The translations under genes were made by a program, and so were the position numbers. Below, one piece after another: positions 52,457 to 62,857 of a stretch of DNA of 64,000 bases. Each line of letters opens with the position of its first letter. Positions within the stretch are counted from its first letter, which is position 1. This stretch comes from Triparma columacea (lineage: Eukaryota; Sar; Bolidophyceae; Parmales; Triparmaceae), in assembly GCA_030267965.1 (NCBI GenBank), contig BRYA01000097.1, positions 1 to 64,000 of the forward strand. Reading direction: 5' to 3'. The notes below the pieces were generated by a model that worked only from the letters and a program-made list of their open reading frames with translations, ran no database searches and had not been told where the DNA came from.

Positions 52457-53533
52457 ATGATTTCCAGTCCCCTCTCTCGATCCCTTTTCCTCCTCCTCTT
52501 CCTCCTCCTCCTCAACCTTCCTTCAATCCTCTGTCTCTCCATCGCCCCCCAACCTCCAATCAAGCCCGTCCTAATCGTCGGTGCAACCGGTCGTGTCGGT
52601 CGTCTCGCCGTGTCCTCCCTAGTATCCCAAGGCATCCCCTGCCGAGCCATGTGCAGGAACATCGACCGCGGTAGAAAGGTCCTCCGCGAACCCATGAAGG
52701 CTGGACCTGGCCTCGTTACACTCGTCAAGGGGGACGTAACGGACACGGAGAGTTTGAGGAATGCGATAATGGGTACGAGGGCTGTGCTACTCCTCCATGG
52801 GACTCTACACCCAACGCCAATACACGCTCTACTTCTACCTATATACTGGTCTACCCACGCACCGCTAACACTGGGGGCTAGCAAGTCACACCCTTACTTC
52901 ACGAACTACATCGCCATGCAGGACGTAGTGTCATGCTGTGAGAAATACGGGGTGGAGAGAGTGGTGAGACTCACAGGCCTAAGCTGCGGTTTGAGCCCTT
53001 GGAACCCTGTGAGCGTGCTTTTTAACGCACTCCTCAGTTTCTCGGGTAGGTACCATAGGCTTGGTGAGGAGGTCCTCCGTTCCAGCGGTAGCGTCCAGGC
53101 GGTGGTGCTTAGGCCGGGGGGTTTGAGTGACGGGGTTAGGGATGGGGAGAAGACGAGGGTTCAGCTTGATTTAGCTTGCGAGATACCTCCACCCGCTAGG
53201 GTTGGTAGGGCAGACGTTGCTGATGCCGCTGTCCTCGCTGGGGTGGACGGTTCAGGTTTGATATCAGGGGTTGGGGAACATGTGACTGCGGCTGTTAGGT
53301 GGGTGGGGGACGTTGAACCTAGGGGGCAGGGGAATTTGGAGGAGGGGGAGAAGACGGTGGGGGAGGCGTGGAGGAAAGCGGTGGAGAGAGGGGGGGGAAG
53401 GGGGACGGAGAAGAGGCAGGGGGGGTGGAAGTTTGCACTCGCGCACGGGATTTACGTTTATGGATTATTGGCTGCCGTGGTTAAGATTGCGCTCAAGGTT
53501 GGAGGGTTAGGGATGAGGTTGGCGGGATTTTAG
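52457..53533 (+). CDS. Atypical SDR / NmrA-like NAD(P)-binding protein with signal peptide
   Basis: Single exon, 358 residues. The N-terminus (MISSPLSRSLFLLLFLLLLN...) is a strong signal peptide. The mature part starts with the dinucleotide-binding motif VLIVGATGRVGRLAVSSLV (GxxGxxG), then CRAMCRN and a VTLVKGDVTDTESLRNAI acidic strand end. This is the pattern of extended atypical short-chain dehydrogenases (NmrA, HCF173/UOS1-like) that occur in plastids. VVRLTGLSCGLSP and AVVLRPGGLSDG are further SDR-like strands. A classical YxxxK catalytic pair is not clear, so it may be a regulatory or assembly factor rather than an oxidoreductase. A short hydrophobic segment (YVYGLLAAVVKIALKVGGL) ends the protein. 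Confidence 0.85.
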   Translation: MISSPLSRSLFLLLFLLLLNLPSILCLSIAPQPPIKPVLIVGATGRVGRLAVSSLVSQGIPCRAMCRNIDRGRKVLREPMKAGPGLVTLVKGDVTDTESLRNAIMGTRAVLLLHGTLHPTPIHALLLPIYWSTHAPLTLGASKSHPYFTNYIAMQDVVSCCEKYGVERVVRLTGLSCGLSPWNPVSVLFNALLSFSGRYHRLGEEVLRSSGSVQAVVLRPGGLSDGVRDGEKTRVQLDLACEIPPPARVGRADVADAAVLAGVDGSGLISGVGEHVTAAVRWVGDVEPRGQGNLEEGEKTVGEAWRKAVERGGGRGTEKRQGGWKFALAHGIYVYGLLAAVVKIALKVGGLGMRLAGF

Positions 53534-53678
53534 GGGTTAGATGGGAGGGGGGGGGCGGCTGTAATGACAAATATTGCGGTTCTGGATTGATGGATGTTTT
53601 CTTGTCATTACGTCACATTCCCCTCCCATGTACTTTTGATCTCCTAGCCCCCTCCCTTATCCCCCTCCCTTACCCCCC

Positions 53679-53966
53679 TCACTTCCCCTGCTGTATCCCC
53701 TGCATAGCCTGCTGCTGTGCCGCCTGCTGCTGGTTGATTTTCTGCATGACCTCCCCGATCCTTTCCTGCGCCTCCATGTATTTGCTTGTGCACCTGTCAA
53801 TGCAGCTCTGCTCCCCGATGTTTAGGTCGGGCTCTTTGAAGCGGGAGCGGCACTTGTCGAAGCAGGTGGCACCGATCTTTACAAAGAGATCGTTGTACAT
53901 TTCTATCTCCGTCTTTGCTACGAATAGGGGGTCAGGACCCTGTTGTTCGCCACCAAACCAGCTCAT
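53679..53966 (-). CDS. TIM10: Small TIM chaperone (Tim10 family), mitochondrial intermembrane space
   Basis: 95 residues, single exon. The twin CX3C motif is visible: CFDKC and, after 15 residues, CIDRC, within MYNDLFVKIGATCFDKCRSR and CIDRCTSKYMEAQERIGEVM. Small TIMs form hexamers with disulfide-linked helical hairpins that carry hydrophobic precursors across the intermembrane space after oxidation by Mia40/Erv1. Spacing and the KYxEAQ...IGEVMQ helix agree best with Tim10. The C-terminus is an unusual Gln-rich tail (INQQQAAQQQAMQGIQQ). Confidence 0.93.
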   Translation of the reverse strand: MSWFGGEQQGPDPLFVAKTEIEMYNDLFVKIGATCFDKCRSRFKEPDLNIGEQSCIDRCTSKYMEAQERIGEVMQKINQQQAAQQQAMQGIQQGK

Positions 53967-54908
53967 ATTGTTGTTGTATGGTAGTGGAGTGTAGTGGAGA
54001 GTAGTTGGGGTTAGTGGTGATGGAGGGTCGTCGAGGAGGTGTTTGGTTTGATCTTTATGATGGATTTATAGATATGAGATAGATGTATTTAGAGATGTAT
54101 AAGTGATGCGATGATATCAGTATTGAATATTAGCGTAAAAATGGGGTTAACGAGGAAATATTCTCGTATTCTCGGAATGTCTCTCGGAAATCCCACAAGA
54201 ATTTTTGCCCTTTTATTTTGAGACAAAATAAATCCCCAAATGTGCGTAATCTTCTAACATTAAATATTCTACACTTCGCCGACATATTATAATATCGACT
54301 CAAGCCATCATATTCACGAAAAGCTCCATGAGTGGCTGATAAATGTTGCAATATCTTTGAAAGACCCGGTTGAGAAACCAGGCTGCAATTGCTTTTGCCT
54401 TACTTTCATAATATCCTAATTTGTCCTAAATAGGTTGCGATTAATACATAAATATTACATACACACAATCTAATACATCAATACTGACAATATAAGATAA
54501 CTATCTAACGCCAAATCGCCAAAAGCTGCAAAATTTAACACCTCGGTTGGAAGGACTTTTTAAACAAGGTAAGAATTGCCACATTACACCTAATTAACAC
54601 CTCAATAGGAACATTAGAGACATCTATGGATACAACTGATTCATAACGAGGCTATAGATCATATGAAACTACGTATAAATGAAGAATGCTAAGAGTTCAG
54701 GAGAGGGGGGGTGGCAGCGGAGGGAGCCAGAGAAGGAGGATAGAGAGGAGGATAGGAAGGAGGATAAAGAGGAAGACAAGGTGGTCGTGTCTGATATGTA
54801 CCTGCTATATACCTCTATGTACCCCCTATATATATGTACCTGATACTCAGCTCACCCGCCCCCCCCCTCCCCCCCTCCCCCCCCTCCCTCCCCCCTTGCA
54901 CAGCCAAC
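53967..54908. other. AT-rich intergenic/promoter region (divergent TIM10 / LeuCD)
   Basis: 942 bases between two divergent start codons. Bases 54040-54660 are AT-rich; 54840-54900 are almost pure pyrimidine. A 73-codon minus-strand frame at 54130-54351 has no recognisable homology and lies in the AT-rich part; not accepted. No RNA gene recognised. Confidence 0.6.
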
Positions 54909-57900
54909 ATGAACTCCCTCCTCCCTCTCCTCCTCCTCCCCCTCCTTACGACCTCCTTCCACCTCCCTACTCCCCACCTCTCCCCCCCAACTTCCCTCCA
55001 CGCCTCCCCCCAAACCCTGTACGACAAGATATTCTCTGACCACACAGTCCTTACCGACGAGGGTTCAACTCTCCTCTACATTGACCGTCACCTCGTCCAC
55101 GAAGTGACTTCCCCCCAAGCCTTTGAGGGTCTCAAGCTCGCCAACAGGGGTGTCCGTCGACCCGACTGCACGCTCATTACTGTGGACCACAACGTACCCA
55201 CTGAGAGCAGGACGGAACTCAAGAGCGTGGAGGACTTCATCGAGGAGACTAACAGTAGGACGCAGGTTATGAAACTCGAGGAGGTACGTGGTTTGGAGGT
55301 GAAGGAAGCAGAAACTTTGTGATACTCACCCCCCCCACCTCCCCCCACCCCCCATTCCCCCCCAACCCCCCCCCCCCCCCGCAGAACGTCAAGGACTTTG
55401 GTCTAAAGTACTTTGGCATGGCCGACGAGCGTCAGGGCATCGTCCACATAATCGGTCCCGAGCAGGGCTTCACCCTCCCCGGCACCACCTGCGTGTGCGG
55501 GGACTCACACACGGCCACGCACGGGGCGTTTGGGGCACTCGCGTTCGGGATTGGGACCAGCGAAGTTGAACACGTACTGGCAACGAGGTGAGGAGAAGAA
55601 AAGGGGGACGCAACTAAAAGGGAAAGCCACGACTTAACTACTAACCCCAAACCTTCGCCAACCCTTCACTTCACTCATGGCAGCACCCTCGCCCAAACAA
55701 AGGCCCAGAATTTCCTGATCCAGATTGACGGTACCCTTGACCCCGCCACAACCAGCAAGGACATAATCCTCCACATCTGCGGTGTGATCGGTACCGCCGG
55801 TGGCACCGGTTCCGTAATCGAGTTCTCCGGTTCCGCCATCCGCGGTCTAAGCATGGAGGCCCGTATGTCCATCTCAAACATGGCTATCGAGGCTGGAGCG
55901 AGGGCGGGACTTATCGCACCGGATGATGTCACGTTCGACTACCTTAGGGGAAGACCTATGTGCCCGACGGGGGAGGAGTGGAACAGGGCGGTGGAGTACT
56001 GGGAGGGACTGAGGAGTGACGAGGGGGCCAAGTACGACAAGGTTAGTGTGGGGGGGAGGGGGAGGGGGGGGAGGGGGAAGGGGGGGAAGGAATGTTGCGC
56101 GACGTGCATTACGGAGATTTTCGCCGACCCCCTCTCCCCACCCTCTCACCCCCCACCCCCCCTACCCTCCCAAACCCAAGGTTGTTAAAATTGCTGCCGA
56201 GGACATCGCTCCAACCGTAACCTGGGGAACATCCCCCCAAGACGTGTCCCCTATAACCGGTACCGTCCCCGACCCCGCAGACGCCCCAGACGTCGCCCGC
56301 AAGGCCGCCATGGAGCGTTCCCTTGACTACATAGGCCTTTCCGCGAACCAGAAAATGGACGGCATCCCAGTCGACAAGGTCTTCATCGGTAGCTGCACCA
56401 ACGGGAGGATCGAGGACATCAGGAACGTCGCGGCAGTCGCGGTGGGGAGGAAGGTATCGAAGGACGTACACGCCATGGTCGTACCGGGGAGCGGACTCGT
56501 CAAAAAACAGGCGGAGGAAGAGGGCCTTGATAAGATACTTGAGGAGGCAGGGTTTGACTGGCGCGAGGTGAGCTCGTTACGCACGCCATTCGCTTCTTGC
56601 CTTGGCACAACTAAACCCCCCCCCCCCCTTTCGACCGTTTTTCGCTCCCTTAACCTTTTACCCCTTGTAGCCCGGGTGCTCAATGTGCCTCGCAATGAAC
56701 GCCGACAAGCTCAAGCCCAAGGAGCGTTGCGCTTCCACCTCCAACCGTAACTTCGAGGGCCGCCAAGGTGGAGGTGGTCGCACCCACCTAGTCTCCCCAT
56801 CCATGGCTGCGGCAGCGGCAGTTACGGGGACCATTACGGACGTAAGGAATTTACCTTATTTGGGAGAGGAGGAGAACGACCCGAGGACTAAGGACTTGAA
56901 GACGTCCAAGGTTTTTACAGCAGAGAGGTGAGGAAGGGTCGCAGCGTAAGGAATGCCGACGAGTCCATACACTAACGCAGCAACCCCTTCAATGCGGCTC
57001 GCTTCGCTCGTCGCTTCGCTCGTCGCTTCGCTCGTCGCTTCGCTCGTCGCTTCGCTCGTCGCTTCGCTCGTCGCTTCACTCGTCGTCGCAGTTACCCCAA
57101 CCCAGGCCCTATCATCTCGCCACCCGCACCGTACCAGAAGGAGAGCAACGCTGGAGCTTCCTCTGCGTCAGGGCTTCCCAAGTTCACGGTTCTCAAGGGC
57201 AAATCCGCGCCCCTCGACATTCAGAACATTGACACCGACATGATTATCCCCAAGGAGTTCCTCAAGACCATCAAGCGCGCAGGCCTCGGTTTTGCGGCCT
57301 TCGCCGAGCTCCGTTACACGAACGCCGACGAGGTCGCGATGCTCGGGGAGGAAGTTGCGAAGGAAATCGACACGTTCGTGCTCAACAAGCCCGAGTACAA
57401 AGGCGCGAGCATCCTCATCGCGGGGGACAACTTCGGGTGCGGCAGCAGCAGGGAGCACGCGCCCTGGAGCATCAACGACATGGGAATAAGGTGCATAATC
57501 TCCACGAGCTTCGCTGACATTTTCTACTCCAACTGCTTCAACAACGGGATGCTACCACTCAAACTCACCAGGCCCGAGGTGGAGACCCTCCTCGCCGACG
57601 CCGAGGACCCCGACAACGAACTTACTGTGGACCTGCCGAACCAGAAGGTCATCAGGTGCGAAAATAACGGGAATAGAAGAAAATAGATTTGCCTCCCCCT
57701 TTCCCTTCACTAACACAACCCCTTTTGCAGGTCCAACGGAGAGTCCTTTAGCTTCGACATCGACGAGTTCCGCAAGGCTTGCTTAATAGGCGGCCTCGAC
57801 AAGATCGGACTCACGCTAGCGAAGGTGGACGAGATTTCAAAGTTTGAGACGGCCAGGAGTGACAAGTACCCTTGGCTTGATGGAGCGAGCATGAAGGTAC

Positions 57901-57953
57901 CGGACGTTATCAGGATGCACGAAGACGCACCCATTTGGGCGACGGCTAACTAA
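54909..57953 (+). CDS. 3-isopropylmalate dehydratase, fused large (LeuC) and small (LeuD) subunits, plastid-targeted
   Basis: Second step of leucine synthesis (2- to 3-isopropylmalate). Exons 54909-55283, 55385-55587, 55684-56041, 56181-56567, 56671-56927, 57092-57655, 57731-57953; 788 residues, all junctions in frame. Signal peptide ([16 protein letters not shown]) followed by Phe and a Ser/Thr/Pro stretch, the secondary-plastid bipartite pattern. LeuC part: [40 protein letters not shown] (about 383) and [10 protein letters not shown] (about 442), giving the three Cys ligands of the [4Fe-4S] cluster. LeuD part from about 550: [28 protein letters not shown] (about 637), [21 protein letters not shown]. 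Large and small subunits are in one chain, as in fungal LEU1, not two genes as in bacteria and plants. The pyrimidine-rich introns are nearly pure C in places. Confidence 0.95.
57000..57084. repeat. 12-bp minisatellite (TCGCTTCGCTCG)n in intron
   Basis: Seven nearly perfect 12-base copies fill the middle of the intron between the LeuC and LeuD parts (56928-57091), ending close to the CGCAG acceptor. Read through, it would code SLVA repeats in a frame different from the exon frame. Confidence 0.93.
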
Positions 57954-58087
57954 GGGAAGGGAAAAGGAATGGAGTCTTGTGTGTGTTTCACTTTTCATCA
58001 GCAAATGATTTTTCATTTTTCTTCTCTCCCTTATCTTTCTTCTTCGCTGCAAACACATACCGACGAAAATGTCTTTCACTGAGGGGC

Positions 58088-61000
58088 CTACGTTTCCGCT
58101 TCATCAATCTCGGCAAGAACCCTCTCGTAATTATTCAGGACTTCCTCTGCTCTTTCCACCCTCTCGGAGCACTTGGGGAAGCACTTGGCCATTCCCCTCC
58201 AAAGAGGAAGCGCAATCGCGCTCACAAAGTTGAGCTGCAGTTCGCACCTCTTCCTTTTGTTATCCAGTCCTTTCATGAAAGTCGAGACCTCGCACCCGTC
58301 CTCCACCTCCTTCGCTGACTGCTGGGAGAACTGTGACGACGCGGAGCATCGAGCGTTAGTGTTAGAATTGGAATTGTGAAAGGCGCCGCTAATTACTTAG
58401 TCACTTTCTCACCTCCTCCATGAGTCTACCCTCGAAAACCTCTGAGACGACGCTTGGGAGGGTCTGGGCGGAGAGGTCGGCGCAGTGGACAATGTTGGAC
58501 ACGAGGGAGACGCGATCCTTCACGCTAGCCCTCTCGAAAGGCGTTGAGCGCGTCCTGTCCGCCCTCTCGTGTAGGGCGGTCACGTGATCCATGTGCCTGG
58601 ACATGTCCGTGCCTATGATAGCAGCGAGGATGACCTTCCTAGCGTGCTTGTAGTCTTCTGGTTTCATATTGGCTAAGACGTTGTTGTCGTCTTCTGCCAT
58701 AATCTTAGTTGTCGTGGAAGCGTGATGGCGCTCCAGTACGGCGTCATCATTGTGAAGGACCGCGAGGGGGTTCTGTATGGCGACGAGATAGGAGTTGGAC
58801 ACGCCAGGGTGATCAGCGTCGTGTGAAAGCGCAGCGATGAGAGCGCTAAATATGTCTAGGGAAGTTAGGAAACGGGCGCAGTCACAGTGGCGGATCATCA
58901 TGTACGTCATGTGGCAAACGGAGAAGGCATGGTAGTAGTTATGGAAAGGAACATCGTTGTAAGTCTCGAAGATTGCTAGGATAAGGTTTTGCAAAATGTC
59001 GTCATCAACGTTGAGCCTATTGCACAAGTTAAATTCCTCGAAGAATGAGAAAACAATGGCGCAAAGGTCGTCACGCGACTTACTGAAGAGATCAAATCCG
59101 TAATCGTCAAATTCCTGGTCCTCCCCAAGGTTACTGTGGGCGTTCCAAGGGACAGAAAGCTTCCGGCTAAGTTTTGGCTTCTTGCCGTCACGCCAGGAGG
59201 TTGGGGAGTCGGGCTCGATCAATTCTCCACTGTTATTGTTCCTTCCGAACATTGCGCTGTGGGGCAGAGATTTGGGAAGGGGGGGGGGGGGGAAATGAAA
59301 TTCCGGGGAAGTCATGTGGAGAGGGTAGTGTGGAGGCGAATTTCGACGGGATCGGGCGGAGAATTCACATTTTGACCGAGGGGAAGCGAAATTTTCGATT
59401 GCGAGTTCAACGGTGAAGGGGGGAGCGCAGGTTTGTGGTTTTTCGTCGTCGGAGGGGTCCAGAGCAGAGAAGAATGCATGGTGGGAGAATACAGTTCCGA
59501 CGTTAGTTGTTGACTCAGAGGAGTGCCAAGTAGCGCGACGGGCATTGCTAGACGAGGTCGATGATACAGTCGCAGAGATGGATGCACTATCCTCCATTAC
59601 GTACCCGAATTCGCGAAGGTACGAGGTGCCATCTATATTAGTCTGCCTTTTCTGGTCGCTCTCTAGCTTGAGGAGGGCGGCCTCCAGGAAGTTTCCCCTG
59701 CGGTGAGGGGGAGAGAGGGATTGAGAGGAGGTGGTAAATAATTACCCGTATGAGCTTTGATTTGCTTCTTCCTTACCTCATGGCCATCTTGACCTCATTA
59801 CAAAACGCAGAAAGGGCTTCCTCGTCCTCGTCATCAAAGGACTTCGCCCCGAGTTTGTTGATGGCCTGAATAACCGCCACAGGCTTGGACTCGTCGTCGA
59901 ACCCGGGGACGGCCATGCAGAGCATGGAGCGGGTCACGAAGCCTGTCTTCTTGTCGCAGCTCCCGTCGAACCTGTCGTCTGTATAGCAATCCTTGACATT
60001 TATGGTCTTTCCGTCCTTGGCGACCTGGCCTGATATGCCCCTGCCGATGGGCAAGGTTAAGCCTGCGATCGATGGGTCCTTCGACACGCAAATCCAAATC
60101 TCCCCCTTGATCCTGTCGACGAGGTAAACGGAGACGCGCTCAGCGAGGAGGAGGTTGTACGTCGAGGCAGTCACGACATTGATGAGGTCGGGGATAGAGG
60201 CGCCCGAAGTCCTGCAACGGACAACGTTGAGGATGGCGTTGGACTTTCTATTAGACCTACGACGAGCAAAGCGAGTCACAGAAAGGATTGCGTTAGTAGA
60301 CAAGTCGGGCGCGCGCATTACCGGCGTAATCATATAATAATAAACCGCCTCATCTCACCTTATCGCGGAGGCATAGAGCTGGGCCTTACGGATGGCGGAG
60401 CCTGCGGAGAGGGAGAGCGCCTCAAGTCCTCTCTCGTCCTCGTCGTCAAATCCACCCTTCTTGTTGCATGCCTGGATTACTCCCACAACACCACCTCCCG
60501 CAAGGATGGGCACGCAAACCAGGGACTCGGTCTTGAAGCCCACCTCGTCGTCGACTGAGCTGTCAAACCTAGGGTCCTCGTAGGCGTCCTTGATGTTAAG
60601 CTTGAGACCTGTGGTAGCGACATAACCGGCAACGCCCTTGGTCGACGAGATGGAAAGAGACTTGACATCTTTGGAAACAAAGACGGTCATGGACTTCCTG
60701 TCGTCACTGAGAACCATGACCGAGATCCTGTCAGCCGGGACGATGCTGTAGGCGCAGTCTACGATGATGCCCAAGACCCTAGAGAAGTCCATGACGTTCA
60801 CCACAGCCTCCTGCATGTACAATAGAACCTGCAGGGGAATGGTAGGTGGAATGATGGTGAGGGCCAATCAGTTGCAGAGTGTGGTGAGGCGCTGAAGGAG
60901 CAAAGTTACTATCGAAGGGTTGCATGCAGAGCATGGAACACTTGCACAACACCATCGTCACGAGAACATCATCACCAGAGATGATGTGCGCTCCGCTTTT

Positions 61001-61330
61001 CCACTTCCCCTCAATTCTCACCTCAATCTTTCTCCGGTACTCTTTCACCTGCTTAAAGATCTCACTAGCCTTAGCATCCGAAACATTAGGGACAGCAATT
61101 GGAAGCTCCAACGACGTGGAGGAGGACGACGGCAACGAAGAAGACTGAGGTTGTCGTTCAGCAGTTCTGTCACTCTCTCGGCTATTTCCATTCTTGGGGT
61201 GGGTCTTGTTTGGGGGAGCGGGGATATTTTGAGGCAAATAACGTGACACAACCACGGCTGATATAGCAGAAGTAACCATACAGCATAAGATAGTGGGGAA
61301 TAAACCGTAAGGTACAGAGTTGTTAGCCAT
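58088..61330 (-). CDS. GAF-GAF cyclic nucleotide phosphodiesterase (class I PDE), membrane-anchored
   Basis: Exons (minus) 61022-61330, 60359-60828, 59777-60256, 58413-59697, 58088-58330; 928 residues, all junctions in frame. I start at ATG 61330; the GTG before it is not needed. The N-terminus has one membrane helix (LFPTILCCMVTSAISAVVV). Exons 2 and 3 each encode one GAF domain (about 104-260 and 260-420), with paired signatures such as FDDEDERGLEALS and FDDEDEEALSAF and the allosteric NKK/NKLG loop (ACNKKGGFDDED, AINKLGAKSFDDED). The catalytic HD domain runs from about 620: HNYYHAFSVCH (metal and general acid His), ALSHDADHPGVSNSY (HDxxHPG) and VHCADLSAQ. It hydrolyses cAMP and/or cGMP and is probably regulated by cyclic nucleotide binding to GAF. 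The genome window also encodes a cNMP-gated channel. Confidence 0.94.
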
Positions 61331-61568
61331 CACGTGGATCTTGGGATAGGGGCAGTGAGAAGAAGATTGGGGAAATTGAAGGATTACGAACTATTTTTGG
61401 CTGACGGATAGAATAGAAACCTTAGGGCGCCCTCCCGAACCTTAAATATTTTACTCAGAGGGAAAGGGAAACTCGCTACCCCAGGATTTGTGCCCATCCC
61501 TGACCTGCCGAACCTGTCGCAGGCCGCAGGCTCGAAAGATTTTTGAGATTTGTGGATTGCTCATTGAC
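61331..61568. promoter_or_regulatory. Divergent promoter region, PDE / Arb2-domain gene
   Basis: 238 bases between two start codons facing away from each other; likely shared regulatory region. No motif called with confidence. Confidence 0.45.
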
Positions 61569-62760
61569 ATGGGCAATATATTCCGTAGGACGTCCGAGAA
61601 GGCGATTAAGGTTGATAGCGCCAACACGAGGGATTGCATTTCGCCGAGAGGAGCCTCAGGTTTGAGACGGTTGGGTTTTAAAGTCAAATTGGACCGTCTC
61701 GTTTTTTGTGGGGAGGGGGAAGCCAGTGTGCAGCCTCCTCAGGGAGACGATGTCAACGACGACGGGGAGGGTGGTGTTGTGGTGAATGAAGACAACTTCT
61801 GGATGCATGTTAATGGCGGTAAACACTACAACGACGTTGCTAGGTGTTGCATGGACGTGGCTCAGGACATTATGATGGAGACATGTGGCTGCAGGTGGGT
61901 CGAGTGTACAAAAGGAAGGGTTTTGTGTGGGGGAGAGGAGAGGAAGGACGTGCTAGTTGTGATTCCGGGGAAGGGGAGGGTGGACGCGGGGATAATGGCA
62001 AGGTCGCTATTGATGAAAAATGGGATGAGAGTGGGGAGCGTCATCAATATTGGGGAAAGGGCGTGGGAGGAGGGTTGGGGGGTCATCATGCTGGCACCTA
62101 ACTTTAGCGGGAGTTTCCAATCGGGTGTCGCCATGGCTACTGTCAAGGGTCAGTGGGAGGAGGTGGTGATGCCTCTTGTGAGGGATTCAAAAGGGGGGTC
62201 GGCTGATGTGGGCAGAAGGAAGATCCACATCCTCGCCCATTCGGCTGGCGGGGCGCAGGTGGTGGAGTGTTTGAGAGATTGCGCGGATGGGGGCGCGGTG
62301 GGGTGGCTGGGGAAGCTATGCTTCACCGATTCAACGCATAGCTTGAGGCAGGTGAGTCTGACAGTGAGGGGGCGAAGCGGCAAGCGAAGCAAGGCGCGGA
62401 TAGGGTTATGCGTGGAGCACGACTACTGTCTCATGACTAATCTCCTTCCATTATCGTGTTGCAATCACTTCTCCCATCTCGCAGGTTTCCAACGAGGCTG
62501 ACTTGAGGGCGCACCTGCAGAACTCGGAACTATGCAGGTACTGGAGGACCAACAGCGACCTCTTTGGGGTAGAGGAGTATCCTGTTGGATCTGAGTTCGA
62601 TGTGACGATTCGGGACAGGGATGGGAAGGCGGAAGCAGCGAACAAGAGGTACTGGTTTGGCAGGTTCGGAACAGCTCCAACGCACTTCTGTGGAACTCCT
62701 GATCACGCGTCAACAACATGGAAGGCAGAGGGTGAAATTATAAAGTTTCTCTTCGGTTAA
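61569..62760 (+). CDS. Arb2 / FAM172 (ARB2A) domain alpha/beta-hydrolase-like protein
   Basis: Exons 61569-62351 and 62485-62760; phase-0 junction; 352 residues. I chose ATG 61569 (MGNIFRRTSEKAIK) rather than an upstream ATG at 61488, because Gly2 and the basic residues look like an N-myristoylation start. The conserved part begins HVNGGKHYNDVARCCMDVAQDI and continues DVLVVIPGKGRVDAGIMARS, INIGERAWEEGWGVIMLAPN and the hydrolase-like elbow ILAHSAGGAQVVECL. Arb2 proteins are linked to small-RNA heterochromatin in fission yeast and to splicing/AGO2 in animals. The true catalytic status of the elbow Ser is unknown. Exon 2 supplies FGTAPTHFCGTPDHASTTWKA, the family's C-terminal His-containing segment. 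Confidence 0.85.
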
Positions 62761-62857
62761 ATCCGATTTCTAAATACTACAACAAAATTGCGCGTCTTTT
62801 GGGAAGCTTCATGAATCTAAAATGTTCAAATCTCTAAAATCTCATAAACAAACTACA

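Noticed and set aside
54130..54351. 73-codon minus-strand frame
   Set aside because: In an AT-rich spacer, no recognisable homology or domain, no supporting splice or neighbour context.
57000..57084. CRISPR or coding SLVA repeat
   Set aside because: Contiguous 12-bp minisatellite with no spacers; frame differs from the LeuD exon.
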